Assembly: GCA_050953425.1 (NCBI GenBank)
Contig: JBMNMQ010000007.1
Span: 682,001-746,000, forward strand
Direction of reading: 5' to 3'
DNA: 64,000 bases
From: RUG100 sp050953425
GTDB lineage: Bacteria > Bacillota > Clostridia > Peptostreptococcales > Anaerovoracaceae
Positions 16,855 to 25,000 of the stretch are shown piece after piece. Position numbers and translations under genes: made by a program. A model generated the notes under the pieces. The model saw nothing but the letters and a program-made list of their open reading frames with translations, was not told the origin of the DNA and did not search any database. Position 1 is the first letter of the stretch; each line of letters begins with the position of its first letter.

Positions 16855-18318
16855 ATGAAAAATAAGAAATGGAGAACGTTTTCACTCGCGCTGGCCCTGC
16901 TGCTGGGGCTGACACTTTCCCAGGGGAGTGTCCTGGCTGCCGAAAGCGGCAGCGAGGAGGCACAGTCGGCGCAGCAGGAAGAAACGACTGCCGCCGGCGA
17001 TGCGGGCGCGGCGGATCAGAATGCGGCGGGCTCGGCGTCCGCATCGGCCCTGACGACGAAGGCGGTGCCGACCACCAGTTACACGGTTCAGGCGCAGCGC
17101 ACCGGCCGGATCAAGTACCGTCTGGGCGGCCATATCACGAGCATCGAGTCCGGGAAAACCAAATCGGATACGAAGAAGTACACCGCGGCCAAGACGTTTA
17201 CGGTAAAGACTTACCGCGGCTTCACGCTCTCCGGACTGACCGTGACCAACACGAAGAGCGGGCTCAGCGAGAACATCCTCGATACCAAGGTCAGTTCTGC
17301 CGCGGCTGCGTCGATTCCGGTGAAGGTGACCCGCAGCGTGGCGACCGACAACGCGACCGACAAGAAGTACAAGCTCAGATACGTCTATAAAGTAACCTTC
17401 CCGGAGGGGACGAACGGCAGCTATAAGCTGAGTGCCAGCTACCGGCGCACCGGTCTCTTCATCCGCATCGATCCCGGCCATGCCGGTTACTATAACCGCG
17501 GCTGCAAGGTCAACGGAAAATGGTATTACGAATCGGTCTTTACCTGGCAGCAGTCCAAGGCGCTGAAAAAGCAGCTCGACGCCTATCCCAACGTGGTGGT
17601 CAGCCTGACCAAGAAGAGCCTCAACGCCGATCCGGGCGTCTATGCCCGCGGCGCTATGGGAAAGAGCTATGACATACTCTTTTCGATTCATTCCAATTAC
17701 TCGGACTCTTCCAGTCCGCGCTACACGCTGTCGATCGTTTCGCGCTTTGATCGGCTGCGTTCGGTGGCGGGACAGCTCGGTTACAATCTGGCGAAAACCA
17801 TGCGGGATCAGATCGGCGTGCCCAAGACCGGCAGCAGCTTCCAGGTGTGGACGAAAAAGCAGAGTGACGGCCGCGACTGGTTCGGCATCAATCGCGGTGC
17901 GGCGGATTACGAAGTGCCGTCGATGATCCTCGAGCATTCGTTCCACTCCAATCCGACGACCTGCCGGGTTCTGATGAGCAGCAGCCGCCGCACAAGAATG
18001 GCCAAGGCCGAGGCGGCGAAGATCGCATCCTATTATAACATCAAGAAGAGCAGTGCCACGGCCGGCAGCCCGGGAAAAGTATCCGGTTTTAAGGTCAGCG
18101 GCGGCAGCGCCTCCTGGAACCAGTCGGTCGGTGCTTCCGGCTATCAGGTCTACCGCGCGTCGTCCAGGAAGGGCACCTATAAACTGGTGAAAACCATCAC
18201 CAACAGCTCTTCGGTGAAGTACAAGGGCAAATCCGGCTATTACTACAAAGTCAGGGCGATTCGCTATACACCGCAGAATACGGTGAAGTACAGCGCCTTT
18301 ACCGCTGCAGATCACTAA
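16855..18318 (+). CDS. Secreted N-acetylmuramoyl-L-alanine amidase (Amidase_3) with C-terminal FN3-like module
   Basis: 487 residues. A Sec signal peptide (WRTFSLALALLLGLTLSQGS then VLAAES) leads into an Ala/Ser/Thr-rich segment and a ~100-residue region of unknown type. The Amidase_3 domain spans about 200-395: RIDPGHAG carries the first zinc histidine, the next ligand Glu is in YYESVF, the second His is in SIHSN, and LEHSFHSN carries the catalytic Glu. The C-terminus (from about 405) is a fibronectin-III-like module (GYQVYRASSRKGTYK) shared with the subtilase at 37.4 kb and the partial protein at the right edge. It cleaves the amide bond between MurNAc and the stem peptide outside the membrane. 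The ATG follows AGAGGAG. Confidence 0.9.
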   Translation: MKNKKWRTFSLALALLLGLTLSQGSVLAAESGSEEAQSAQQEETTAAGDAGAADQNAAGSASASALTTKAVPTTSYTVQAQRTGRIKYRLGGHITSIESGKTKSDTKKYTAAKTFTVKTYRGFTLSGLTVTNTKSGLSENILDTKVSSAAAASIPVKVTRSVATDNATDKKYKLRYVYKVTFPEGTNGSYKLSASYRRTGLFIRIDPGHAGYYNRGCKVNGKWYYESVFTWQQSKALKKQLDAYPNVVVSLTKKSLNADPGVYARGAMGKSYDILFSIHSNYSDSSSPRYTLSIVSRFDRLRSVAGQLGYNLAKTMRDQIGVPKTGSSFQVWTKKQSDGRDWFGINRGAADYEVPSMILEHSFHSNPTTCRVLMSSSRRTRMAKAEAAKIASYYNIKKSSATAGSPGKVSGFKVSGGSASWNQSVGASGYQVYRASSRKGTYKLVKTITNSSSVKYKGKSGYYYKVRAIRYTPQNTVKYSAFTAADH

Positions 18319-18597
18319 AAAGATCAGGAAGCAGCCTTCATACAGCCTGTCGCGGGCCCGCGGGCCCGGACATATATATATCAATTATATCAAACGAATG
18401 GACCAGCAAAGAGCGGCACTTCTGTGCCGCTCTTTGCTGTCTGTCGAAGGAGCGGTGAACGAACGGCGGCAGCGATATCGTAAACGGCAAAGAGCACGTG
18501 CATGGCATTTGAGCGGATTTTCCTCTGGAATCAGGTGAGATAAACGGAGGAGGAGGTGCGACATCTCCGGCACGACATTCTGAAGAGAGAAAAATTT
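18319..18597. other. Intergenic region between amidase and clpB
   Basis: Apart from the terminator at 18404-18439 I see no gene here. A short purine-rich GGAGGAGGAGG stretch near 18546-18556 has no open frame behind it. Confidence 0.4.
18404..18439 (+). terminator. Terminator of the amidase gene
   Basis: Perfect 16-bp stem CAGCAAAGAGCGGCAC around the loop TTCT; the stem's own CTTTG provides the T-tract. Confidence 0.75.
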
Positions 18598-18624
18598 TTA
18601 GCACTCTTTTGAGATGAGTGCTAA
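18598..18624. promoter_or_regulatory. CIRCE operator (HrcA-binding)
   Basis: TTAGCACTC, nine bases, GAGTGCTAA: an exact match to the CIRCE consensus, directly upstream of the clpB -35 box. It predicts repression by HrcA and release on heat shock. hrcA itself is not in the window. Confidence 0.97.
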
Positions 18625-18631
18625 AAAGTTG

Positions 18632-18660
18632 TTGACTTTGCCCCGGGCGGGTGGTTTAAT
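18632..18660 (+). promoter_or_regulatory. Sigma-A promoter of clpB
   Basis: TTGACT at 18632-18637, a 17-base spacer and TTTAAT at 18655-18660. Confidence 0.85.
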
Positions 18661-18682
18661 AGAAGTACAGGAGGTGATTCAT

Positions 18683-21274
18683 ATGAATTTTGATAAATTT
18701 ACGCAGAAAGCGCAGGAGGCCGTGATGGAATGCCAGAACATCGCCATCTCCGAAGGCCACCAGCAGCTTGACGGGGAACACCTTCATCTGGCACTGATGA
18801 TGCAGCAGGACGGATTGATTCCGAAACTGGTTAAATATATGGGTGTTGACAAGGGCCGGATTATTGGTGACCTGGAAGCGGAAATGGAAAAACTGCCCAA
18901 GGTGGCAGGCGGCGGCGACAATATGTACGCGACGCGGCGGCTCAACCAGCTGCTGCAGAATGCGGAAAAGATCGCCGGCGAGTTCAAGGACGAATACGTC
19001 AGCGTCGAGCATCTCTACCTGGCGCTGCTGGATGAAAAGGGGACGCCGTCGGCAAAGATCTTCAGCAAGTACGGCATCGACCGCAATAAATTTCTCAAGG
19101 CGCTGGAAAACGTCCGCGGCAACCAGACGATTACCAGTCAGAACCCCGAGGACAACTATGAGGCGCTGAAGAAATACGGCCGCGATCTGGTGCAGATGGC
19201 CCGCGAGGGCAAGCTGGATCCGGTGATCGGGCGCGATGACGAAATCCGTCACACGGTCCGCATTCTTTCCCGCCGCACCAAGAACAACCCGGTGCTGATC
19301 GGCGAGCCCGGCGTCGGCAAGACCGCCGTCGTCGAAGGGCTGGCGCAGCGGATCTTAAACGGCGACGTGCCCGAGGGGCTGAAGGACAAGACGATCTACG
19401 CCCTCGACATGGGAGCGCTGATCGCCGGCGCCAAGTTCCGCGGTGAGTTCGAAGAGCGGCTCAAGGCCGTTCTCAATGAGATCGAAAAATCGGAAGGGCG
19501 GATTCTGCTCTTCATCGATGAGATACACAACATCGTCGGCGCCGGCAAGAGTGAAGGCGCGATGGATGCCGGCAATCTGCTCAAGCCGATGCTGGCGCGC
19601 GGTGAACTGCACTGCATCGGCGCCACGACCCTCGACGAATACCGCAAATACATCGAGAAGGATGCCGCCCTGGAGCGGCGCTTCCAGAAGGTGATGGTGG
19701 ATCAGCCGACGGTCGAGGATACCATTTCCATCCTCCGCGGCCTCAAAGAACGCTTTGAGATCCACCACGGCGTGCGCATCACCGACAACGCGCTGATCGC
19801 CTGCGCAACGCTGTCCGACCGCTATATCACCGACCGCTTCCTGCCCGACAAGGCCATCGACCTGATGGACGAGGCGGCCAGCAAGATCCGCACCGAGATC
19901 GACAGCATGCCGGCGGAGCTCGACGATCTGTCCCGCCGCGTCATGCAGCTGGAGATCGAGCGGCAGGCGCTGGTCAAGGAAGATGACGAGGCCAGTCGCA
20001 AACGGCTCGAGCATCTGGAAAAGGAACTGGCCGATCTCAAGGACGAACAGAAGGCGATGAAGAGCCAGTGGGAGTCCGAGAAGAAGGCGATCGGCGAGGT
20101 CAAGGGCCTGAAGAAGCAGATCGAAGAGGTCAAGCTGCAGATCGAAGAGGCGCAGCGCCATGCCGATTACGAGAAGGCGAGCACGCTGCAGTACGGCAGC
20201 CTGCCGGAGCTGCAGAAGCAGCTGGAGGCGGAGAAGGATCTCGCCGACGAAGCCGAGGAAAAGCGGCTGCTGAAGGAAGAGGTGACCGAGGATGAAATCG
20301 CCGAGGTCGTCTCCCAGTGGACCGGCATCCCGGTCAGCAAGCTGGTTGAGAGCGAGCGCGAGAAGCTGCTGCGCCTGCCGGAGATTCTGCACCGGCGGGT
20401 CATCGGCCAGGACGACGGCATCGAGGCTGTCTCCGAGGCGATCCTGCGGGCACGCGCCGGACTCAAGGACGAGAACCGGCCGATCGGATCCTTTATCTTC
20501 ATGGGACCGACCGGTGTCGGCAAGACCGAGCTGGCCAAGGCGCTCTCGGAAGCGCTGTTTGATTCGGAACGCAACATGATCCGCATCGATATGTCCGAAT
20601 ACATGGAAAAGCATTCCGTCTCGCGGCTGGTCGGCGCCCCTCCGGGGTATGTCGGCTATGACGAGGGCGGCCAGCTGACCGAAGCCGTGCGGCGCAAGCC
20701 GTACAGCGTCATCCTCTTCGACGAGATCGAGAAAGCGCATCCGGATGTCTTCAACATCCTGCTGCAGCTGCTCGATGACGGGCGCCTGACCGACAACCAG
20801 GGGCGGACGGTGGACTTCAAGAACACCATCATCATCATGACGTCCAACATCGGCAGTGCCTATCTGACGGAGAACATCCGCACCGACGGCACCATCGATC
20901 CGGAGGTCAAGGAAAAGGTCGAGGACGAACTGAAGCGCAGCTTCCGTCCGGAGTTCATCAACCGCATCGACGACATCATCGTCTTCAGCCCGCTGACCGA
21001 AGAGCAGATCGAGCAGATCATCGATATGTCGGCGGCGGAGATCCAGAAGCGTCTGGAGGATCGCGATATCAGACTGACACTGACCGACGCCAGCCGCAAG
21101 CTGATCGCCAGAGAGGCCTATACGCCGCAGTACGGCGCCAGACCGGTGAAGCGGTACCTGCAGAAATACATCGAAACCGGCATTGCCGAGATGATCATCC
21201 AGGGCAAAGTCAGCGACGGGCAGGAGATCGTCATCGACGTCAGCGGCGACCGCTGCAGCTTCCAGGCCAACTGA
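18683..21274 (+). CDS. clpB: ATP-dependent disaggregase ClpB
   Basis: Hsp100 ring ATPase that resolubilises protein aggregates with DnaK. 863 residues from the ATG after CAGGAGGTG; an earlier in-frame ATG lies within CIRCE and is rejected. The Clp-N domain covers about 1-145, NBD1 Walker A (GEPGVGKT) is at 207-214, the coiled-coil middle domain spans about 400-530 (the M-domain that separates ClpB from ClpC/ClpA), and NBD2 Walker A (GPTGVGKT) is at 608-615. The C-terminal YTPQYGARPVKRYLQKYI motif is typical. Control by CIRCE rather than CtsR fits Clostridia-like lineages where the chaperone regulon is HrcA-based. Confidence 0.97.
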   Translation: MNFDKFTQKAQEAVMECQNIAISEGHQQLDGEHLHLALMMQQDGLIPKLVKYMGVDKGRIIGDLEAEMEKLPKVAGGGDNMYATRRLNQLLQNAEKIAGEFKDEYVSVEHLYLALLDEKGTPSAKIFSKYGIDRNKFLKALENVRGNQTITSQNPEDNYEALKKYGRDLVQMAREGKLDPVIGRDDEIRHTVRILSRRTKNNPVLIGEPGVGKTAVVEGLAQRILNGDVPEGLKDKTIYALDMGALIAGAKFRGEFEERLKAVLNEIEKSEGRILLFIDEIHNIVGAGKSEGAMDAGNLLKPMLARGELHCIGATTLDEYRKYIEKDAALERRFQKVMVDQPTVEDTISILRGLKERFEIHHGVRITDNALIACATLSDRYITDRFLPDKAIDLMDEAASKIRTEIDSMPAELDDLSRRVMQLEIERQALVKEDDEASRKRLEHLEKELADLKDEQKAMKSQWESEKKAIGEVKGLKKQIEEVKLQIEEAQRHADYEKASTLQYGSLPELQKQLEAEKDLADEAEEKRLLKEEVTEDEIAEVVSQWTGIPVSKLVESEREKLLRLPEILHRRVIGQDDGIEAVSEAILRARAGLKDENRPIGSFIFMGPTGVGKTELAKALSEALFDSERNMIRIDMSEYMEKHSVSRLVGAPPGYVGYDEGGQLTEAVRRKPYSVILFDEIEKAHPDVFNILLQLLDDGRLTDNQGRTVDFKNTIIIMTSNIGSAYLTENIRTDGTIDPEVKEKVEDELKRSFRPEFINRIDDIIVFSPLTEEQIEQIIDMSAAEIQKRLEDRDIRLTLTDASRKLIAREAYTPQYGARPVKRYLQKYIETGIAEMIIQGKVSDGQEIVIDVSGDRCSFQAN

Positions 21275-21314
21275 GCCCGGAAACGGCGGCAGCGAAAAAG
21301 CAAACGAATACAGC

Positions 21315-21344
21315 AAAAAGGGATCCCTCTGCGGATCCCTTTTT
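21315..21344. terminator. Bidirectional terminator between clpB and the GntR gene
   Basis: Perfect 12-bp stem AAAAAGGGATCC around CTCTGC; A- and T-tracts on both sides allow use on both strands. Confidence 0.85.
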
Positions 21345-21382
21345 CATTGTCCTTTTCCGGCCATTTTCTGCGGCAGGCCGCT

Positions 21383-22063
21383 CTACTCTGCCATTTCCGG
21401 CAGGCGGTGCCGCTCTCGGGAGCGGCGCATATGGTCCTCCATGGCCAGCGCGCCGGCCTCTGCATCGCCGCTGCGGAAGGCAGAAAAGATGCGCCGGTGC
21501 TCTTCCAGCAGCGTGTTGAGATAGGTCTCGCGGTCGAGATCGATGGTCGGCATGTGCCGCACGTAGATCTGGTAGGACGTGAGCAGCTGCGAGAGCATGC
21601 GGTTGTGGCTGGCGCGGTAGATCATGCGGTGGAAGTTGACGTTGATGTTGAGCATCTTCTCGAGATCCTTCTTCATCGTGTAGAACTCCATGAATTCAAA
21701 GTTCTCCTCCAGCTCGTCCATCTCGTCGTCGGTGATCCGCTCGATCGCCCAGCGCACGGCCTGCACCTCGTTGAGACGCCGCAGCGTGAAGATGTCCTCC
21801 ATTTCGCGGGCCGAGAGGCCGACAACGAAAGCGCCGCGGTTGGGGATGATTTTGACCAGCCCCTCGGCTTCCAGCGAGAACAGCGCCTCGCGCACCGGCG
21901 TGCGGCTGACCTGATACGCTTCGCAGACGGCCTGTTCGGTCAGCTTGTCGTCTTTCTTCAGGCGCCCGCTGAGGATGTCCTCCTTGAGGCGCACGGCGAG
22001 ATCGACGGCGAGCGAGACGCGGGTCGTGCGAATGCCGGAGAGGTTTTTCACGGTGACGGCCAT
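21383..22063 (-). CDS. GntR family transcriptional regulator, FCD (FadR-like) type
   Basis: 226 residues. A winged helix-turn-helix lies at about 20-85 (TEQAVCEAYQVSRTPVREAL is the recognition helix region), and an FCD ligand-binding domain fills the rest, with HRMIYRASHN, LEEHRRIFSAF and MEDHMRRSRER supplying likely metal-binding Asp/His residues. It starts six bases after the dehydrogenase stop, so it is co-transcribed as the second gene. FCD regulators usually sense organic acids; a di- or tricarboxylate related to the neighbour's substrate is a reasonable guess. It probably acts on the palindrome at 23275-23290. Confidence 0.9.
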   Translation of the reverse strand: MAVTVKNLSGIRTTRVSLAVDLAVRLKEDILSGRLKKDDKLTEQAVCEAYQVSRTPVREALFSLEAEGLVKIIPNRGAFVVGLSAREMEDIFTLRRLNEVQAVRWAIERITDDEMDELEENFEFMEFYTMKKDLEKMLNINVNFHRMIYRASHNRMLSQLLTSYQIYVRHMPTIDLDRETYLNTLLEEHRRIFSAFRSGDAEAGALAMEDHMRRSRERHRLPEMAE

Positions 22064-22069
22064 GGCGGT

Positions 22070-23212
22070 TTACCCCCGGATCTTGGAGAGAATGTAGTCG
22101 GCGAATTCCGCGCCGGTGGCGCCGTCGGAACGGCCGGTCATCACCAGCCTGCGCTCCTTGACGCAGCATTCCTCGAGGGCTGCATTGAGCTGGTCGGATT
22201 CCTTCTGGAAGCCGATGTGCGAGAGCAGCATGGCGCCGGCGCGGATGACGCTGCAGGGGTCGGCGTACCGGGCGCGGCCCTCGGCGACCATGCGCGGCGC
22301 CGAGCCGTGCACGGCCTCGAACATGGCATAGCGCTTGCCGATGTTGGCGCTGCCGGCGGTGCCGACGCCGCCCTGAATCTGCGCCGCCTCGTCGGTGAGA
22401 ATGTCGCCGTAGAGGTTGGGCAGCACGAGAACCTGGAACTGGCTGCGGCGCGCTTCGTCGACGAGCTTGGCGGTCATGATGTCGATGTACCAGTCATCGG
22501 TGGTGATGTCGGGATATTCGGCGCCGACGCGCTGGCAGACATCGAGAAATTTGCCGTCGGTGGCCTTGACGATGTTGGCCTTGGTGACGATGGTGACGCG
22601 GTCCTTGTGGTTGGCGCGGGCGTATTCATAGGCCAGCCGGGCGATCCGCTCGGTGCCCGGCGTGGTGATGACGCGGAAGTCGATCGCCAGATCGTCGTTG
22701 ATATTTATTCCCTGCGAACCCATCGCGTAGAGGCATTCGGTGTTTTCACGGAAGAAGGTCCAGTCGATGCCGAGCTCGGGGATCTTCACCGGACGAACGT
22801 TGGCGAAGAGATCGAGCGCTTTGCGCATGGCAACGTTGGCGCTCTCGACGTTGGCCCATTTGTCGCCCTTGCGCGGGGTGGTCGTCGGTCCCTTGAGGAG
22901 AACGTTGCAGGCCTTGATCTCCTCCATGGTGTCGTCGGGAATCGCCTTGCCGACAGCGGCGCGGCGTTCGATCGTCAGTCCCTCGATGGTGCGGAATTCC
23001 ACCTTGCCGGCGGCCACTGCGTCGGCGAGCAGGGTCTCGAGGACGTGGCGGGCGTGGGCCGTGATGGCCGGGCCGATGCCGTCGCCGCCGATGATGCCGA
23101 TGACGATTTTATCGAGCTTCCGGTAGTCGACGAAGCCGCTGTCGTTCTTCAGTGCTTCGGCACGGCGGGTCTGCTGCTCGACGATCTCTGCAAAATGCTG
23201 TTGATAATCCAT
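22070..23212 (-). CDS. NAD-type isocitrate/isopropylmalate dehydrogenase family
   Basis: 380-residue beta-decarboxylating dehydrogenase. GIIGGDGIGPAI is the N-terminal nucleotide-fold motif; GPTTTPRKG, ANVRPVK, FRENTECLY, KANIVKATDG and YGDILTDEAAQIQGG are the substrate- and metal-binding blocks. The family includes isocitrate, isopropylmalate and tartrate dehydrogenases; the short form and RENTE motif favour NAD-dependent isocitrate dehydrogenase. No leuC/leuD or other TCA genes are next to it, so isocitrate is likely but not proven. Start ATG 23212 follows AAGGAG; frame extension farther upstream runs through tandem repeats and is rejected. First gene of an operon with the GntR regulator. 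Confidence 0.85.
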   Translation of the reverse strand: MDYQQHFAEIVEQQTRRAEALKNDSGFVDYRKLDKIVIGIIGGDGIGPAITAHARHVLETLLADAVAAGKVEFRTIEGLTIERRAAVGKAIPDDTMEEIKACNVLLKGPTTTPRKGDKWANVESANVAMRKALDLFANVRPVKIPELGIDWTFFRENTECLYAMGSQGININDDLAIDFRVITTPGTERIARLAYEYARANHKDRVTIVTKANIVKATDGKFLDVCQRVGAEYPDITTDDWYIDIMTAKLVDEARRSQFQVLVLPNLYGDILTDEAAQIQGGVGTAGSANIGKRYAMFEAVHGSAPRMVAEGRARYADPCSVIRAGAMLLSHIGFQKESDQLNAALEECCVKERRLVMTGRSDGATGAEFADYILSKIRG

Positions 23213-23246
23213 GACCTTCTGTCTCCTTTTTGTCTGTCCGGTGAAA

Positions 23247-23265
23247 GGGCCCGCCGTGCGGGCCC
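23247..23265 (-). other. G+C hairpin in the dehydrogenase leader
   Basis: GGGCCCGC, a 3-base loop, then GCGGGCCC, between the promoter and the ribosome-binding site. Only three T follow on the minus strand, so it may stabilise the RNA rather than terminate. Confidence 0.5.
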
Positions 23266-23274
23266 GCTGTTTTC

Positions 23275-23290
23275 TGTATACGATTATACA
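23275..23290. promoter_or_regulatory. Probable GntR/FCD operator on the dehydrogenase promoter
   Basis: TGTATA-CGAT-TATACA is a perfect inverted repeat that covers the -10 box (23283-23288) and start site. TNGTATACNA-like palindromes are typical of FCD regulators, and the co-transcribed regulator is the obvious candidate. Confidence 0.6.
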
Positions 23291-23311
23291 ATCGCACCGC
23301 GGCGGCGTCAA
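23283..23311 (-). promoter_or_regulatory. Sigma-A promoter of the dehydrogenase-gntR operon
   Basis: On the minus strand, TTGACG (23311-23306), a 17-base spacer and TATAAT (23288-23283). Confidence 0.85.
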
Positions 23312-23320
23312 TATGCGGGA

Positions 23321-23497
23321 GGCGCTGCCGGAGCGTCTCCTGCGGCCGCCGGCGAAAGGGGCTCCTGCTGCTGCCGGAGCGTCTCCCGCGGCCGCCGGCG
23401 AAGGGGGCTCCTGCTGCTGCCGGCGTGTCTCCCGCGGCCGCCGGCAAAAGGGGCTCCTGCTGCTGCCGGCGTGTCTCCCGCGGCCGCCGGCGAAAAC
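23321..23497. repeat. 46-bp G+C-rich tandem repeat, about four copies
   Basis: Copies begin at 23362, 23408 and 23454, with a truncated copy from 23321. Each carries a CGCGGCCGCCGGCG core that can fold on itself. The unit is not a multiple of three. The array separates the divergent dehydrogenase and DUF5685 promoters. Confidence 0.85.
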
Positions 23498-23521
23498 AAT
23501 CTGCAGAAAGCCGGTGAAATG

Positions 23522-23530
23522 TGGTAGTAT
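23522..23530 (+). promoter_or_regulatory. Extended -10 promoter of the DUF5685 gene, possibly leaderless
   Basis: TG-G-TAGTAT is followed after six bases by the ATG, the same arrangement as at pcrA. Confidence 0.45.
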
Positions 23531-23536
23531 GGAAGC

Positions 23537-24403
23537 ATGCTGGGATACATTACGGCTGACAAGCCGGAACTGAAACTGAAGGATTACGAAGTCTACCGGG
23601 CCTATTACTGCGGCGTCTGCAAATCGATCGGCCGCCGCTGGGGGCAGCTGCCGCGGGCGGTGCTTTCCTATGACGCGGCTTTTCTGGCGCTGCTGCTGGC
23701 GGGCGCCGCGGACGAGGACCGCAGTCTGACGCACGAGCGCTGCCCGGTGCATCCGCTGCAGCGCCGCTCGATCGCGCACGGCGGGGCCGTCGACTACAGC
23801 GCCGACGTGATGCTGCTGCTGGCCTGGAACAAACTCGACGATGACGTCCGCGACGAGGGCAGCCTGCGGGCGAGGACGGCCCGGCAGCTGTCGCGGCGTC
23901 TGTATCGGCGTCTGCGGCGCGCACATCCGGCGCTGACGGAACAGATCGAGGCGCGGCTGCGGGAACTGGCCGCTGTCGAAGCGGCCGGCAGCGAGGATCT
24001 CGATGCCGCCGGCGACGTCTTCGGACGTCTGATGGCGGCGCTCTTTACCGGCTTTGACGCCGCGCGGGAGAGCGAGCGGGCGCTGGCGCAGATCGGCTAT
24101 CAGCTGGGGCGCTGGATCTATCTGATGGATGCCTGGGACGACCTCGGCGACAACATGCAGAGCGGCGCCTACAATCCGCTGCTGCGCCGCTATCACTGGC
24201 GGGCGCCGGAATCACAGGAAGATTTCAGGCTGCGCGTGCATGATGAAACCGAGAAATATCTGCTGTTTTATCTCGCCGAGCTCGGCAAGGCAGTTGATCT
24301 GCTTGCCATCAGGCGGAATCGGGATATAATAGAGAATGTAGTGTATTTGGGCCTGCTGCGGCGTACCGAGCAGGCGCTCGGAAAGGAAAACGAACATTTA
24401 TGA
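23537..24403 (+). CDS. DUF5685 family protein
   Basis: 288 residues of a family I recall as DUF5685, with no known function. The N-terminus GYITADKPELKLKDYEVYRA leads to YYCGVCKSIGRRWGQ, a CxxC motif; further conserved-looking cysteine and histidine residues follow in HERCPVHPLQRR. The central region is helical and Arg rich, and YLMDAWDDLGDNMQSGAYNPL is a conserved acidic motif reminiscent of metal-binding, isoprenoid-synthase-like helices. It is soluble, with no signal peptide. It overlaps the DnaJ gene by four bases, so the products probably act together. The only ribosome-binding candidate is a weak GGAAG inside the space after the -10 box. Confidence 0.7.
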   Translation: MLGYITADKPELKLKDYEVYRAYYCGVCKSIGRRWGQLPRAVLSYDAAFLALLLAGAADEDRSLTHERCPVHPLQRRSIAHGGAVDYSADVMLLLAWNKLDDDVRDEGSLRARTARQLSRRLYRRLRRAHPALTEQIEARLRELAAVEAAGSEDLDAAGDVFGRLMAALFTGFDAARESERALAQIGYQLGRWIYLMDAWDDLGDNMQSGAYNPLLRRYHWRAPESQEDFRLRVHDETEKYLLFYLAELGKAVDLLAIRRNRDIIENVVYLGLLRRTEQALGKENEHL

Positions 24404-24990
24404 AAGATCCCTACGAAGTACTGGGCGTCCGGGAGGACGCCAGCGAAGAGGAAATACGGCGGGCCTACAAGGAACTGGTAAAGAAATACCATCCCGACCG
24501 CTATCAGAATAATCCCCTGGCCGACCTCGCCGAGGAAAAGCTGCGGGAAGTCAACGAAGCTTACGATTACCTGATGAAGAACCGCGGCCGCGGCGGCAGT
24601 TACGGCGGCAGCAGCTCGTACGCCGGCGGCGGCGTCGGCAGCCGGCCGGAATTTGCGCAGATCCGCCGCGATCTCGACGCCGGCAACCTGATGGCGGCCG
24701 AGGCGGGACTGGATCGCATCGGCACCAAGAACGCCGAGTGGATTTTCCTGCACGGGGTGCTGAACTATAAAAAGGGCCGCTATGATATGGCCATCTCCGA
24801 GGTCAACCAGGCCTGCAGCATGGATCCGGGCAATCAGGAATATCGGAACGTACTCAATACCATGAACAACAACGGCGGCATGTACCGCCAGCAGGCGATG
24901 GGGCGCGGCTACGGCTACGGCGGTGCCGACGATCTGCTCTGCTCTGCCTGTCAGTGCTATATCTGCGGCGACTGCGCCGGCTGCTGGTAA
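24400..24990 (+). CDS. J-domain protein with TPR-like region and cysteine-rich C-terminus
   Basis: 196 residues. The J domain fills about 1-65 (DPYEVLGVREDASEEEIRRA, with HPD in KKYHPDRYQ), so it can stimulate DnaK ATPase. A Gly/Ser linker (about 66-85) is followed by a TPR-like helical pair (GVLNYKKGRYDMAISEVNQA) and an unusual tail CSACQCYICGDCAGCW with six cysteines, which probably binds zinc or a metal cluster. It lacks the G/F and CxxCxGxG zinc domains of DnaJ proper, so it is a specialised co-chaperone. Coupled to the DUF5685 gene by an ATGA overlap. Confidence 0.85.
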   Translation: MKDPYEVLGVREDASEEEIRRAYKELVKKYHPDRYQNNPLADLAEEKLREVNEAYDYLMKNRGRGGSYGGSSSYAGGGVGSRPEFAQIRRDLDAGNLMAAEAGLDRIGTKNAEWIFLHGVLNYKKGRYDMAISEVNQACSMDPGNQEYRNVLNTMNNNGGMYRQQAMGRGYGYGGADDLLCSACQCYICGDCAGCW

Positions 24991-25000
24991 TCGTACGAAA

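Noticed and set aside
18614..18682. Upstream ATG start for clpB
   Set aside because: It lies inside CIRCE and upstream of the promoter -10; ATG 18683 has a strong ribosome-binding site and the normal ClpB N-terminus.
23321..23497. CRISPR array
   Set aside because: The repeats are directly adjacent with no spacers, and no cas genes are present. The same holds for the arrays at 13133, 31369 and 59595.
21347..23527. A 726-codon plus-strand frame over the GntR and dehydrogenase genes
   Set aside because: Both minus-strand genes have clear family motifs; the plus frame does not and it runs into the 46-bp repeat.
22070..24196. Dehydrogenase fused to a long N-terminal extension
   Set aside because: The extension crosses the operon promoter and tandem repeats and runs antisense to the DUF5685 gene.
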